Assembly: GCA_934277375.1 (NCBI GenBank)
Contig: CAKQTZ010000002.1
Location: 248,001-312,000, forward strand
Length of the DNA stretch: 64,000 nucleotides
DNA from: an uncultured Coprococcus sp.
Lineage (GTDB): Bacteria; Bacillota; Clostridia; Lachnospirales; Lachnospiraceae
Direction: 5' to 3'
Shown in pieces: positions 26,718 through 35,410 of this stretch (the stretch's first letter is position 1; every line of letters starts with the position of its first letter). The position numbers and the translations under genes were made by a program. The notes beneath the pieces were generated by a model. The model ran no database searches. It was not told the origin of the DNA and was given only the letters and a program-made list of their open reading frames with translations.

Positions 26718-29700
26718 ATGAGAAAAGGGAAGAAATGGCTGGCTGCTGCTTTAAGTGCAGCTATGATAGTCCAGTCTCTGGCCGGAATAGGACCAGTGTA
26801 TGCAGCGAGCGGGGTATCGCTTGATACGTTTACCGATGCAACGTTCAAGAAATATGTATCAGCTTTTGATACAGATGGTAATGGCTATCTGTCAGACAAG
26901 GAGATAGCAGCAGTAACTTCGATAGACCTGAAAGATGTTGACGGATTTGTTAAAAATATTGATGGAATTGATATTTTCAACAATCTGACTAATCTTGACT
27001 GCAGTGGTAAATCCATAAGAAGTATTGATATACAGAAGCTGAAGAAGCTGAAGAGCGTCGATGTATCCGAAAATATGCTGAGTGATCTGACGCTTCCGAC
27101 TACAGCAGATGACCTTGTTTATCTGGATGTCAGTGATACCAATATTACAAGTCTTACTTCTCTGTCAGATTATGACAATCTTACATATTTGAATGTAAGT
27201 AATACGAACCTGGATTCTATAAATGTACAGAGCATGAAGAATCTTCAGACTCTAGGCGTGAGCAGATTGACAATAAGAACACTTGATCTTGGAGAGAATA
27301 TGAATCTTCAGACATTGGTATGTGAGAATATGACGGGACTTGCCACACTTGATCTGTCAGGCCATGATAAACTGGTAACTGTTTTGTGTGACAGCAATCT
27401 GAACGTTGCGGGAGCGATCACAAAGCTTGATGTGTCGGGAAATACATCGCTTGAAACGCTGGATTGTTCAAATAACAAGATATCAACACTTGATATATCG
27501 AACACGCCGGCTCTTGCAAATCTTGACTGCTCATCTACCAAGCTTCGTTCACTTGATATAACGAACAATACAAAACTTACATCTCTTATAGTGGACAATA
27601 CTCCGCTTGGCGAGCTTAATCTGCGCAATAACAGACAGCTTAGCAGTCTGTCGGCTGTCAATGTTGGACTTACATCTCTGGATCTTACAGCACAGAATGA
27701 GCTCAGGAGTCTTGATCTCACAGGAAATTCCCTGACCGGATTAGATGTATCGGGCAATGCTGGTCTTGAGACACTCAATCTTGGTCAGAATAAGCTGGAG
27801 GCGATAGATGTATCAAAGAATACAGAACTTACAACTCTTAAGCTCGATGACAATCAGCTTGTAAGTATAGACATATCAAAGTGCCCGAAGCTTCTTGGAG
27901 ACGGAGGTGTATTCAGCTGTGTCAATAACACCAAGAGCATAATACTTGAAAAGCCAAATTATGAATTGGACATGGCTTCATTAGGAAGGTTTGGCTTTGC
28001 AGCACCAAAGTCTGGAGAGAGAGATGATTCGACAATAGGAGATGCTGCACTTGCATACGGGTATGAAGGCAGCAGGAAGATTGATGTCACCGGTGCAACA
28101 GTTACAGGACACCATTTCCAGGCTGAAACGGATGCCACCAAGATTAAGTACAAGTATTATTGTGGAATTGGTAAGAACAAGGTGGATTTCACATTGAATA
28201 TCCAGAACCCACTTACAGTAGTTGTGTGGTACACTGCTAAGGATGGTGTGGAGCAGAGTGGAGCTTCGTCCATGAAGTTTGCTGTCGGAGCACAGACTAC
28301 TCTTGTTGCAAAGGACAAGGCAAAGAATAATCATGAGAATATCACCTGGGATTCTAATGACACCAAGGTTGCAACTATTGATAAAAAAACAGGCCTCCTC
28401 ACGTGTAAGGGAGAGGGAACTACGAATATTATTGTGAATCTGAATAACAGGGCTATAGGAAGTGTTAAACTTGAGTGCCATGATCCTGTATCAAATATGA
28501 CATTTGTCGATAATAAGACCAAGGAAATTTATGGTGATGGATCAGTCATCAATATGGAGCTTGGAAACTATGCCCAGAGCAGTGATAAATCAAAGAACAT
28601 AACAGCTAAGTTCTTTAATGCCCAGGGGGAAGTTGCTTCAGAATTTGCAGGATATACATGTAAAGTTACAGATGCTAAGGATGGTGGAAAGGAGTCAAGT
28701 GATGTTGTCACTTTCTCAGATGGCACTATAACAGCATGCGGACGTGGAGTTGCATATCTTCATTTTACATCCAATGATAATAAAGATACCAAGATTGTCG
28801 TACAGGTCAATGTAAAGCAGAGAGCAAACAGCATGAAGCTCCCATATAGCACACTTACCATGATTGAGGGGGACAAGAAGGTAGTTACACCTGTATTTAC
28901 CCCTACTACAACGAGCAATCAGGAAGTAACATGGAGTTCAAGTAATCCATCAGTAGTTACATTTGACAAGGATGGAAAATTCATAGCAGTTGGCAAGGGA
29001 ACTGCAGATGTGACATGTACCTCAAATGATGTACCTGATAAGGTGTCGGCAAAGTGTACAGTAACAGTACTTGGAGCAGTTGGTGGAATCACAATGGATA
29101 AGTCTGAAGCTGTCCTTAGTATTCCTTCAAATAAGTATATACAGCTTAATCCGGTGATAGATGCAGATGACAGTACTGTATACAAACAGACATGGACATC
29201 ATCGGATCCTAATGTGGCAAGAGTCAGCACTACAGGTTATGTGACAGCGCAGAATAAGGGTGAGACGATAATCACATGTAAGCTTACAGATGCATTATAT
29301 GCCACATGCAGGGTAAAGGTTGTTCAGAATGTTACAGGCATTGCACTGAGTGTGGATAAGAATATTCTTCATATAGGAGATACCATGCAGGTCGTAAGTG
29401 AGATCACACCTGATGATGCAGATAATAAGACTTTGACATGGACATCATCTGATACCAGTGTGGCTACAGTCGACAAGAATGGATTGATAACAGCGGTAGG
29501 TAAGGGTAATACCACAATAAAGGCAGAGACAACAGATGGAAGCAACAGAAGCAAGACGATCAGCATTCAGGTAAAGAAATATGTGTCAGATGTCAAGCTT
29601 GATATGACACAGGCTGTCGTATATGTTGACAGAACTAAGAGAATAACTGTGAAAGTTGTTCCTTCTGATGCAAACGATAAGAATATCATATGGGAGTCCA

Positions 29701-31346
29701 GTGATAACACCATAGCTACTGTATCTGGCAGTTCAACACAGTGTTCGATAACAGGTGTGACTCCTGGTAAGGTGACGATAACAGGAAAGACAAGTGATGG
29801 AAGTAACATAGTCAAGAAGATATATGTTACAGTAAGCCAGCAGATAACCGGAATAACATTTGATCCTGAGGAGAAGACGGTCAATGTAGGTGATGTATAT
29901 AAGACAAAGTATACACTTGAGCCAGCGAATGCGGACAGTAAAGCTCTTATCTGGACATCAAGCAATGAAGCAGTTGCAAAGGTGTCTTCAGATGGAACAG
30001 TAACAGCCGTATCTAAGGGATTTGCAAATATAACAGCAACACCTGCAGATGGAATAGGAACAAGGGCATTCTACAGAGTTACAGTACTTCAGCCACTCAA
30101 GTCACTTGTACTCAGCGAATCATCGCTCAGACTCAGTGCTGGTAAGGTGACCAGAGTTACAGCAACAGTAGCTCCTGATAATGCAAATAACAGAAATCTT
30201 GAGTGGACATCATCAAATGTTAAGGTAGCAACCGTAGAAGGTGGAAATATAACAGCGGTAGGCAAGGGAACAGCGACTATAACATGTAAGACTACAGATG
30301 GAAGCAATCTCGTCAGAAAGTGTACAGTCACAGTATTCCAGCCTATAACAGAGCTCACATTTGGAAGAGCTGAGTACACACTGAACGTAGGCAAGACGGT
30401 TAAGCCTGCATACAAGATCGCTCCGTCGAACGCTGACAGTGTGAAGCTTAATTGGACATCGACTAATACTTCGGTTGCAAAGGTTGCGGCTGATGGTACA
30501 GTTACAGCAGTTTCAAAAGGAAACGTAACAATAACAGCAACACCTGCAGATGGAGTGGGCGCAAGGGCATCTTACAGAGTGAATGTACTTCAGCCTGTGA
30601 CAAAGATTACACTTGGCAAGACAAGAGTCAAGCTCAACGTTGGATCATCCACAAGTGTAAATGTCACAATAGCTCCTTCTAATGCCAGTGAAAGAAACGT
30701 TACATGGACAACATCCAACAGAAAGGTAGCAACTGTAAATAACGGTTATGTCACCGCAGTAGGCAAGGGAACAGCGACTATAACATGTAAAGCAAAAGAC
30801 GGAAGCGGTAAGATCGCTAAGTGTACGATAACGGTTGTACAGCCGGTTAAGACACTCAAGCTGAACGCAAAGTCCAAGACACTTGTAAAGGGTAAGAAGA
30901 CTGTACTTAAGGCTATAGTTGGCCCTGCTTCAGCAAGTAACAGGAAGGTTAAGTGGACAACATCCAACAAGAAGGTGGCAACAGTAACTGCGACTGGAGT
31001 AGTAAAGGTTGTTGGTAAGGGTACTGCTGTGATAACATGTACAACGAAGGATGGAACAAATCTCAGGGCTACATGTACGATCACTGGCGTAGTAAAAGTA
31101 TCCAGCATAAAGCTGAATAAAACAAAGGCTGTTGTAAAACGAGGAAAGACGCTGGGACTTACAGCAAAGGTAGCTCCGTCGGCCGCAAATGATAAGAGTG
31201 TTGTATGGGTATCGTCAAATAAGAAGATAGCAACAGTATCTGCAACAGGTGTAGTTACAGCCAGGAAAAAAGGTAAAGTGACTATAACATGTAAGGCGAA
31301 GGATGGAAGCCGTAAGGCAGCTAAGTGTGTTATCATCGTAAAGTAA
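26718..31346 (+). CDS. Secreted EF-hand/leucine-rich repeat/Big_2 multidomain protein
   Basis: A 1542-residue exported surface protein. A signal peptide (about residues 1-29, basic start then hydrophobic core, cleavage after PVYA) is followed by a perfect 12-residue EF-hand loop DTDGNGYLSDKE (51-62). Leucine-rich repeats with the bacterial LxxLDxSxN pattern run to about residue 400. After a linker come ten clear Ig-like Big_2 domains, each with a WxSSNxxVATV core and a GKGTATIT-type strand, plus one degenerate repeat before them. Lysine content rises strongly in the last three repeats, and no LPxTG, SLH or anchor span is seen, so wall retention by charge is possible. Likely an adhesin or scaffold; ligand unknown. 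The start at 26718 follows AGGGAGG; an upstream ATG at 26694 is poorer. Confidence 0.85.
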   Translation: MRKGKKWLAAALSAAMIVQSLAGIGPVYAASGVSLDTFTDATFKKYVSAFDTDGNGYLSDKEIAAVTSIDLKDVDGFVKNIDGIDIFNNLTNLDCSGKSIRSIDIQKLKKLKSVDVSENMLSDLTLPTTADDLVYLDVSDTNITSLTSLSDYDNLTYLNVSNTNLDSINVQSMKNLQTLGVSRLTIRTLDLGENMNLQTLVCENMTGLATLDLSGHDKLVTVLCDSNLNVAGAITKLDVSGNTSLETLDCSNNKISTLDISNTPALANLDCSSTKLRSLDITNNTKLTSLIVDNTPLGELNLRNNRQLSSLSAVNVGLTSLDLTAQNELRSLDLTGNSLTGLDVSGNAGLETLNLGQNKLEAIDVSKNTELTTLKLDDNQLVSIDISKCPKLLGDGGVFSCVNNTKSIILEKPNYELDMASLGRFGFAAPKSGERDDSTIGDAALAYGYEGSRKIDVTGATVTGHHFQAETDATKIKYKYYCGIGKNKVDFTLNIQNPLTVVVWYTAKDGVEQSGASSMKFAVGAQTTLVAKDKAKNNHENITWDSNDTKVATIDKKTGLLTCKGEGTTNIIVNLNNRAIGSVKLECHDPVSNMTFVDNKTKEIYGDGSVINMELGNYAQSSDKSKNITAKFFNAQGEVASEFAGYTCKVTDAKDGGKESSDVVTFSDGTITACGRGVAYLHFTSNDNKDTKIVVQVNVKQRANSMKLPYSTLTMIEGDKKVVTPVFTPTTTSNQEVTWSSSNPSVVTFDKDGKFIAVGKGTADVTCTSNDVPDKVSAKCTVTVLGAVGGITMDKSEAVLSIPSNKYIQLNPVIDADDSTVYKQTWTSSDPNVARVSTTGYVTAQNKGETIITCKLTDALYATCRVKVVQNVTGIALSVDKNILHIGDTMQVVSEITPDDADNKTLTWTSSDTSVATVDKNGLITAVGKGNTTIKAETTDGSNRSKTISIQVKKYVSDVKLDMTQAVVYVDRTKRITVKVVPSDANDKNIIWESSDNTIATVSGSSTQCSITGVTPGKVTITGKTSDGSNIVKKIYVTVSQQITGITFDPEEKTVNVGDVYKTKYTLEPANADSKALIWTSSNEAVAKVSSDGTVTAVSKGFANITATPADGIGTRAFYRVTVLQPLKSLVLSESSLRLSAGKVTRVTATVAPDNANNRNLEWTSSNVKVATVEGGNITAVGKGTATITCKTTDGSNLVRKCTVTVFQPITELTFGRAEYTLNVGKTVKPAYKIAPSNADSVKLNWTSTNTSVAKVAADGTVTAVSKGNVTITATPADGVGARASYRVNVLQPVTKITLGKTRVKLNVGSSTSVNVTIAPSNASERNVTWTTSNRKVATVNNGYVTAVGKGTATITCKAKDGSGKIAKCTITVVQPVKTLKLNAKSKTLVKGKKTVLKAIVGPASASNRKVKWTTSNKKVATVTATGVVKVVGKGTAVITCTTKDGTNLRATCTITGVVKVSSIKLNKTKAVVKRGKTLGLTAKVAPSAANDKSVVWVSSNKKIATVSATGVVTARKKGKVTITCKAKDGSRKAAKCVIIVK
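29844..30845 (+). repeat. 501-bp tandem duplication of a two-domain Big_2 unit
   Basis: Within the Big_2 region, two adjacent units of 501 bp (about 29844-30344 and 30345-30845) align without a net shift: the string around GGCAAGGGAACAGCGACT occurs at 30261 and again 501 bases later, and TAACAGCAACACCTGCAGAT at 30031 and 501 bases later. Each unit holds one domain ending in a TPADGxGxRA segment and one ending in a KxxDGS segment. Confidence 0.75.
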
Positions 31347-31392
31347 TAACTAATAAAAAATAATATATATTTATAAGATATATGTATTTATG

Positions 31393-31427
31393 ACCGCCGG
31401 GGATAAAAATGTCCCCGGCGGTTTTTA
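31393..31427 (+). terminator. Terminator after the Big_2 gene
   Basis: ACCGCCGGGGA (31393-31403) pairs perfectly with TCCCCGGCGGT (31412-31422), followed by TTTTT. Confidence 0.93.
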
Positions 31428-31495
31428 CAGGTGGTTAAGACCTTGAAAAGATATGTCGTATACTGTCCTTTATTTTTATTTAACGTTAAAATATG

Positions 31496-31524
31496 TTGTA
31501 AGCAAATTGTAATTGTGATACACT
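31496..31524 (+). promoter_or_regulatory. Promoter of the 31.6-36.3 kb gene group
   Basis: TTGTAA (31496-31501), 17 bases, TACACT (31519-31524). First promoter-like sequence after the preceding terminator. Confidence 0.5.
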
Positions 31525-31566
31525 ATTAGAAAAATTGATTTCATTTACATGGAGGCATTTATAGAT

Positions 31567-32133
31567 ATGAAGAAGCTTATTTTAGTTACATCACCACCAG
31601 CATGTGGAAAGACATTTATTTCAAAGCAGGTTGCAAAGGCACTTCACAATTGTGTATACCTTGATAAGGATACACTTATCGTGCTGTCCAAGCAGATATT
31701 TGTAGTTGCCGGACAGGAGTACAACCGTTCATCAGACTTCTTCCAGAAGGAGATCAGAGATTATGAGTATTACTGTGTACTGGATCTTGCATTTGAGGCA
31801 CTGGATTACAATGATACAGTTCTTATAAATGCTCCGTTCACAGAGGAGATCAGAGATGATGAGTATCTTGACAACCTTCGTGCCAAGCTGGCTGAGAAGG
31901 ACGCAGAGCTCTTCGTTATCTGGGTAAATACAAGAAAGGATGTATGTCATGAGAGAATGATCAAGAGAGCTTCAGACAGAGATACATGGAAGCTTGAGCA
32001 TTGGGATGAGTACATCAATAGCCAGAACTTCAACCCACCAACCAACATTAAGGATCTCTTCATCTTTGAGAACTCATCAGAAGAGGAATATGAGGATTCC
32101 ATCAAGAAGGTTGTCAAGGCAGTAAGAGGTTAA
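31567..32133 (+). CDS. P-loop kinase-like protein (AAA_33/zeta-type)
   Basis: A 188-residue cytosolic protein with a Walker A at its N terminus (SPPACGKTF, about residues 8-16), followed by an early acidic DKDTL that could act as catalytic Asp, and an Arg-rich lid segment (NTRKDVCHERMIKRASDRD) typical of small nucleotide or metabolite kinases in the AAA_33/zeta-toxin/chloramphenicol-phosphotransferase group. The substrate cannot be inferred. No antitoxin-like partner gene is adjacent, which argues against a toxin. The ATG at 31567 sits 11 bases after GGAGG; an upstream ATG at 31549 overlaps that ribosome site. It is 41 bases before the DUF1015 gene and likely co-transcribed. Confidence 0.65.
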   Translation: MKKLILVTSPPACGKTFISKQVAKALHNCVYLDKDTLIVLSKQIFVVAGQEYNRSSDFFQKEIRDYEYYCVLDLAFEALDYNDTVLINAPFTEEIRDDEYLDNLRAKLAEKDAELFVIWVNTRKDVCHERMIKRASDRDTWKLEHWDEYINSQNFNPPTNIKDLFIFENSSEEEYEDSIKKVVKAVRG

Positions 32134-32174
32134 TTGGCACATACAATAAAATATTTATGACAGGAGTAAAGAAT

Positions 32175-33416
32175 ATGGCAACAATCAGAAGTTTTAGAGC
32201 CTATAGACCGAGACCAGATGTTGCAGGCAGAGTAGCTGCCTTGCCATACGATGTGTATAACCGTCAGGAAGCAGAGATAGAGGTCAAGCGTGAACCATTA
32301 TCATTTTTGAAAGTGGATAGGGCTGAGACATCCTTTGGACCAGATGTAGATACATATGCTCCATGTGTATATGATAAGGCTGGTCAGCTGCTTCAGGAAA
32401 TGATAGATGATGGAACATATATCATGGAGCGCAGACCAGTCTATTATATTTATGAGCTTATCATGGATGGCAGACATCAGACGGGACTTGTGGCATGCTC
32501 TTCTATAGATGATTACATGAATGGGGTAATCAAGAAGCATGAGAATACAAGAGAAGACAAGGAGATAGACAGAATAAAACATGTTGAGACGTGCGGAGCA
32601 CAGACGGGACCTATCTTCCTTGCGTACAGAGCTATAGATAAGGTTGATGAGGTCATCGGCAGAGTAAAAAAGGGTGAGAAGCTTTATGGCTTCACATCGC
32701 CGGATGGAATTACCCATAATGTATGGATAATAGATGACCAGGGAGATATTGAAACTATAAGGAAAGCATTTGAGGGCGTGGACGATATATATATTGCGGA
32801 CGGACACCACAGGGCAGCGTCAGCAGTAAAAGCAGGAATCCATATGAGAGAGAAGAATCCGGGATACACAGGAGAAGAGGAGTTCAACTACTTCCTTTCT
32901 GTGCTCTTCCCTCATGATCAGCTCATGATAATGCCGTACAACAGAGTTGTAAAGGATCTGAATGGACATGATAAATTGAAATTCATGAATGAGATATCAA
33001 AGGTGTTTGATGTGACTGTAAGTGATACTCCGGTTGATCCACAGGTCAAGGGACAGGTTGGAATGTATATCGATGGAAGCTGGTACAGGCTCGATGTGAA
33101 GGACGGTATTGTTCCTGATGATGTGGTTGGCAGGCTTGATGTGTCTGTGCTTCAGGATAATGTGCTTGCACCTATACTTGGAATACAGGATCCGAGAACA
33201 GATCAGAGGATCATGTTTGTCGGAGGAATCAGGGGGCTTTCGGAGCTGGAGAGACTGGTGGATGGAGGAATGGCTGTTGCATTTTCCATGTATCCAACGT
33301 CTATCACAGAACTGTTTGACATAGCGGATGCGGGGCTGCTCATGCCGCCGAAGTCTACATGGTTTGAGCCAAAGCTCAGAAGTGGAATATTTATACATGC
33401 TATAGATGGAAGATAA
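32175..33416 (+). CDS. DUF1015 family protein
   Basis: A 413-residue protein of the DUF1015 family (PF06245), recognised from the N-terminal FRAYRPRPDVAGRVAALPYDVY, the LSFLKVDRAE block, and the signature ADGHHRAASA with DGHHR at about residues 209-213. That motif recalls the GxHR loop of the ParB/sulfiredoxin fold, which in SerK and SbnI makes a free-serine kinase. From memory, DUF1015 genes often sit beside serA and serC in Clostridia, so a link to phosphoserine metabolism is plausible; here it is about 6 kb from serCA. The function is not established. The start at 32175 has AGGAG ten bases upstream; the ATG at 32157 is less likely. Confidence 0.8.
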   Translation: MATIRSFRAYRPRPDVAGRVAALPYDVYNRQEAEIEVKREPLSFLKVDRAETSFGPDVDTYAPCVYDKAGQLLQEMIDDGTYIMERRPVYYIYELIMDGRHQTGLVACSSIDDYMNGVIKKHENTREDKEIDRIKHVETCGAQTGPIFLAYRAIDKVDEVIGRVKKGEKLYGFTSPDGITHNVWIIDDQGDIETIRKAFEGVDDIYIADGHHRAASAVKAGIHMREKNPGYTGEEEFNYFLSVLFPHDQLMIMPYNRVVKDLNGHDKLKFMNEISKVFDVTVSDTPVDPQVKGQVGMYIDGSWYRLDVKDGIVPDDVVGRLDVSVLQDNVLAPILGIQDPRTDQRIMFVGGIRGLSELERLVDGGMAVAFSMYPTSITELFDIADAGLLMPPKSTWFEPKLRSGIFIHAIDGR

Positions 33417-33459
33417 TATACAGAAGATAAGAACCGCAGGAATTAGGAGAAGGTTGTAT

Positions 33460-35358
33460 ATGGAGATATTTGTACTAAAGTCGGAGGAAATTGCGTCCAT
33501 AACAAGGGCGACGCATGGAAATCCGCATCACATACTCGGCATGCATATGTGTCTTAAGGATTGCATAGTTAATGCATATATGCCTGGTGCTGCCGGAGTG
33601 TCTGTGATGGATGGAGAGAAGGAATATCCGATGAAGGAGGTTGGAGCGCAGGGCTTCTTTACTGTAAGGATACCGGATAGAGAGGCATTTACTTATAAGC
33701 TCAGAATCACGCGCAGAATATGGGGCGAATCAGGTGAAGAGGATGAGATAAAGGATATATACGATCCGTATTCATTTGGATACAGCATTGATCTTGAGAA
33801 TGTCATGAAAGTTGTAAGTGGTGAGGATGATATAGAATCCGGATTTCATGTGAAGGAACTGTTCGGAGCGAGAAAGACAGTGCTGGATGGCATATCCGGT
33901 GTTTCATTCTGCATGAATATGCCTGGTGCTACACGCGTCAGTGTGGTTGGTGACTTTAACGGCTGGGATGGAAGAGTGAATCCGATGCGGAGGATCGACT
34001 ATACTGATATGTTCGAGCTGTTTATTCCAGGGGATCTCACGAATACAAGATATAAGTTTGAGGCATTATATAGAGATGGAAATGTAGATATATTTGCCGA
34101 TCCATATGCTGTTGCCTACGAGGTAGCTCCGGGCAACGCATCACTCCTCACTGAGCTGGAGTACAGCTGGAAGGATGAAGCTTACCTGAAGAGTAGAAAG
34201 AAGAATCATGGTGTGAACATCTATGAGGTTCATATGCCTACATGGAAGTCTCCTGCGGATGGAGAGCGCATAAGCTATGCAGAATTTGGTGGTGAGATTG
34301 CGGCATATGTCAAGAACGTGGGATACAATTATATTCAGTTCATGCCACTTATGGAATATAGGGATGATGATGGCTGGGGATATGATACGGTTGGTATGTT
34401 TGCACCTACATCCAGATTCGGAACTCCAGTTGATTTTATGGCTATGATCGATATGCTTCATGGCAAGGGAATAGGCGTTATCATGGATATGGTATCTGTT
34501 AGCGATGTGGACTGTCTTTCATATTGGATAGATACGTATCATCTGGATGGAATCAGACTTGAGGATGAAGATCTGGTCAGGGAATTCAGGAGAATCACAG
34601 GAGATAGATACTCGGATGTACTGGTGGGACTTGGCTGGAACAATGCAGCGGTTGACAGGGTTACGGATTACATGATGATTCCGCCTTCAACGAGGGGCAG
34701 CTTTGTCGATTATACATGTGGTATACCATTTTCTGAGTCGGATACGTCAGTGTGGGCCATGAGCCACGATGCTGTATCCGGTCAGCGTGGCAGTTATGCA
34801 TCCAAGATGCCGGGTGGATATGAGGATAAGTATGCAGATCTCAGGATACTGTTCGGCCTTGTCATGACACTTCCGGGTAGAAAACTCACATTTATGGGAC
34901 AGGAACTGGGAGGATTTGGCGGGTTTGACGGCAGATCAGCCATTGACTGGTCAGTTCTGGAATTTGATGCCAACAGTTATTTCCAGAAGTATGTGAAGGA
35001 GCTCAACAAGCTCTACAGCACGAAGCCGGCTCTTTACGGAGATACTGATGAAGAGGTAGCATTCAGTGAGGATGGACAGGTTATGTCATTTGTCAGGCAT
35101 GGCGGTGATGCCTGGGACGACCTGTACGTTGTATGTAATTTCGGGCTTAAGAATGTATCAGATTATGAACTGACGGTGGCTCAGGATGGAAGATACAGAG
35201 AGGTGTTCTCCAGCGACAATCAGAAGTTCGGTGGAGAGGGCAACAATAATAAAGGATATATGACTTCGACAGATAATGTAATAAAGGTAGAAGCACCGGC
35301 TCTGTCATTTGCGGTATTTGCAGCTGTAAATAACAGATCGAAAGACGGACAGAAATAG
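33460..35358 (+). CDS. Degenerate glycogen-branching-enzyme homologue (GlgB-like pseudoenzyme)
   Basis: 632 residues with the GlgB domain order: an N-terminal module (THGNPHHILGMH), a CBM48 sandwich with VSVVGDFNGWDGR (about residues 160-250), a GH13 barrel starting NIYEVHMPTWK, and a C-terminal beta domain. The barrel is damaged: region I reads DMVSVSD instead of DWVPGHF; region II reads DGIRLEDED where active enzymes have DGLRVDAV, so the nucleophile Asp position is Glu (about residue 368); only about 25 residues separate regions I and II instead of about 60; and the stretch from region II to SHDAV (about 435-439) is about 50 residues short, removing the general-acid Glu region. It is probably non-catalytic, perhaps a glucan-binding or regulatory protein. 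The frame is intact. The ATG at 33460 follows AGGAGA; the ATG at 33406 lacks a site. Confidence 0.78.
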   Translation: MEIFVLKSEEIASITRATHGNPHHILGMHMCLKDCIVNAYMPGAAGVSVMDGEKEYPMKEVGAQGFFTVRIPDREAFTYKLRITRRIWGESGEEDEIKDIYDPYSFGYSIDLENVMKVVSGEDDIESGFHVKELFGARKTVLDGISGVSFCMNMPGATRVSVVGDFNGWDGRVNPMRRIDYTDMFELFIPGDLTNTRYKFEALYRDGNVDIFADPYAVAYEVAPGNASLLTELEYSWKDEAYLKSRKKNHGVNIYEVHMPTWKSPADGERISYAEFGGEIAAYVKNVGYNYIQFMPLMEYRDDDGWGYDTVGMFAPTSRFGTPVDFMAMIDMLHGKGIGVIMDMVSVSDVDCLSYWIDTYHLDGIRLEDEDLVREFRRITGDRYSDVLVGLGWNNAAVDRVTDYMMIPPSTRGSFVDYTCGIPFSESDTSVWAMSHDAVSGQRGSYASKMPGGYEDKYADLRILFGLVMTLPGRKLTFMGQELGGFGGFDGRSAIDWSVLEFDANSYFQKYVKELNKLYSTKPALYGDTDEEVAFSEDGQVMSFVRHGGDAWDDLYVVCNFGLKNVSDYELTVAQDGRYREVFSSDNQKFGGEGNNNKGYMTSTDNVIKVEAPALSFAVFAAVNNRSKDGQK

Positions 35359-35410
35359 CAATACAAATATAAATCAGCGTGTGCAGAAGACAGATTAGGA
35401 GATGGGATAT

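Noticed and set aside
30746..31336. Minus-strand frame opposite the last Big_2 repeats
   Set aside because: Its repeats simply mirror the sense repeats; no start signal.
26718..31346. Sortase-anchored protein
   Set aside because: No LPxTG-like motif, membrane span or basic tail at the C terminus, which ends in CVIIVK.
31567..33416. Zeta-type toxin-antitoxin pair
   Set aside because: The kinase-like protein has no small epsilon-like antitoxin next to it, and the DUF1015 protein is a large conserved family unrelated to antitoxins.
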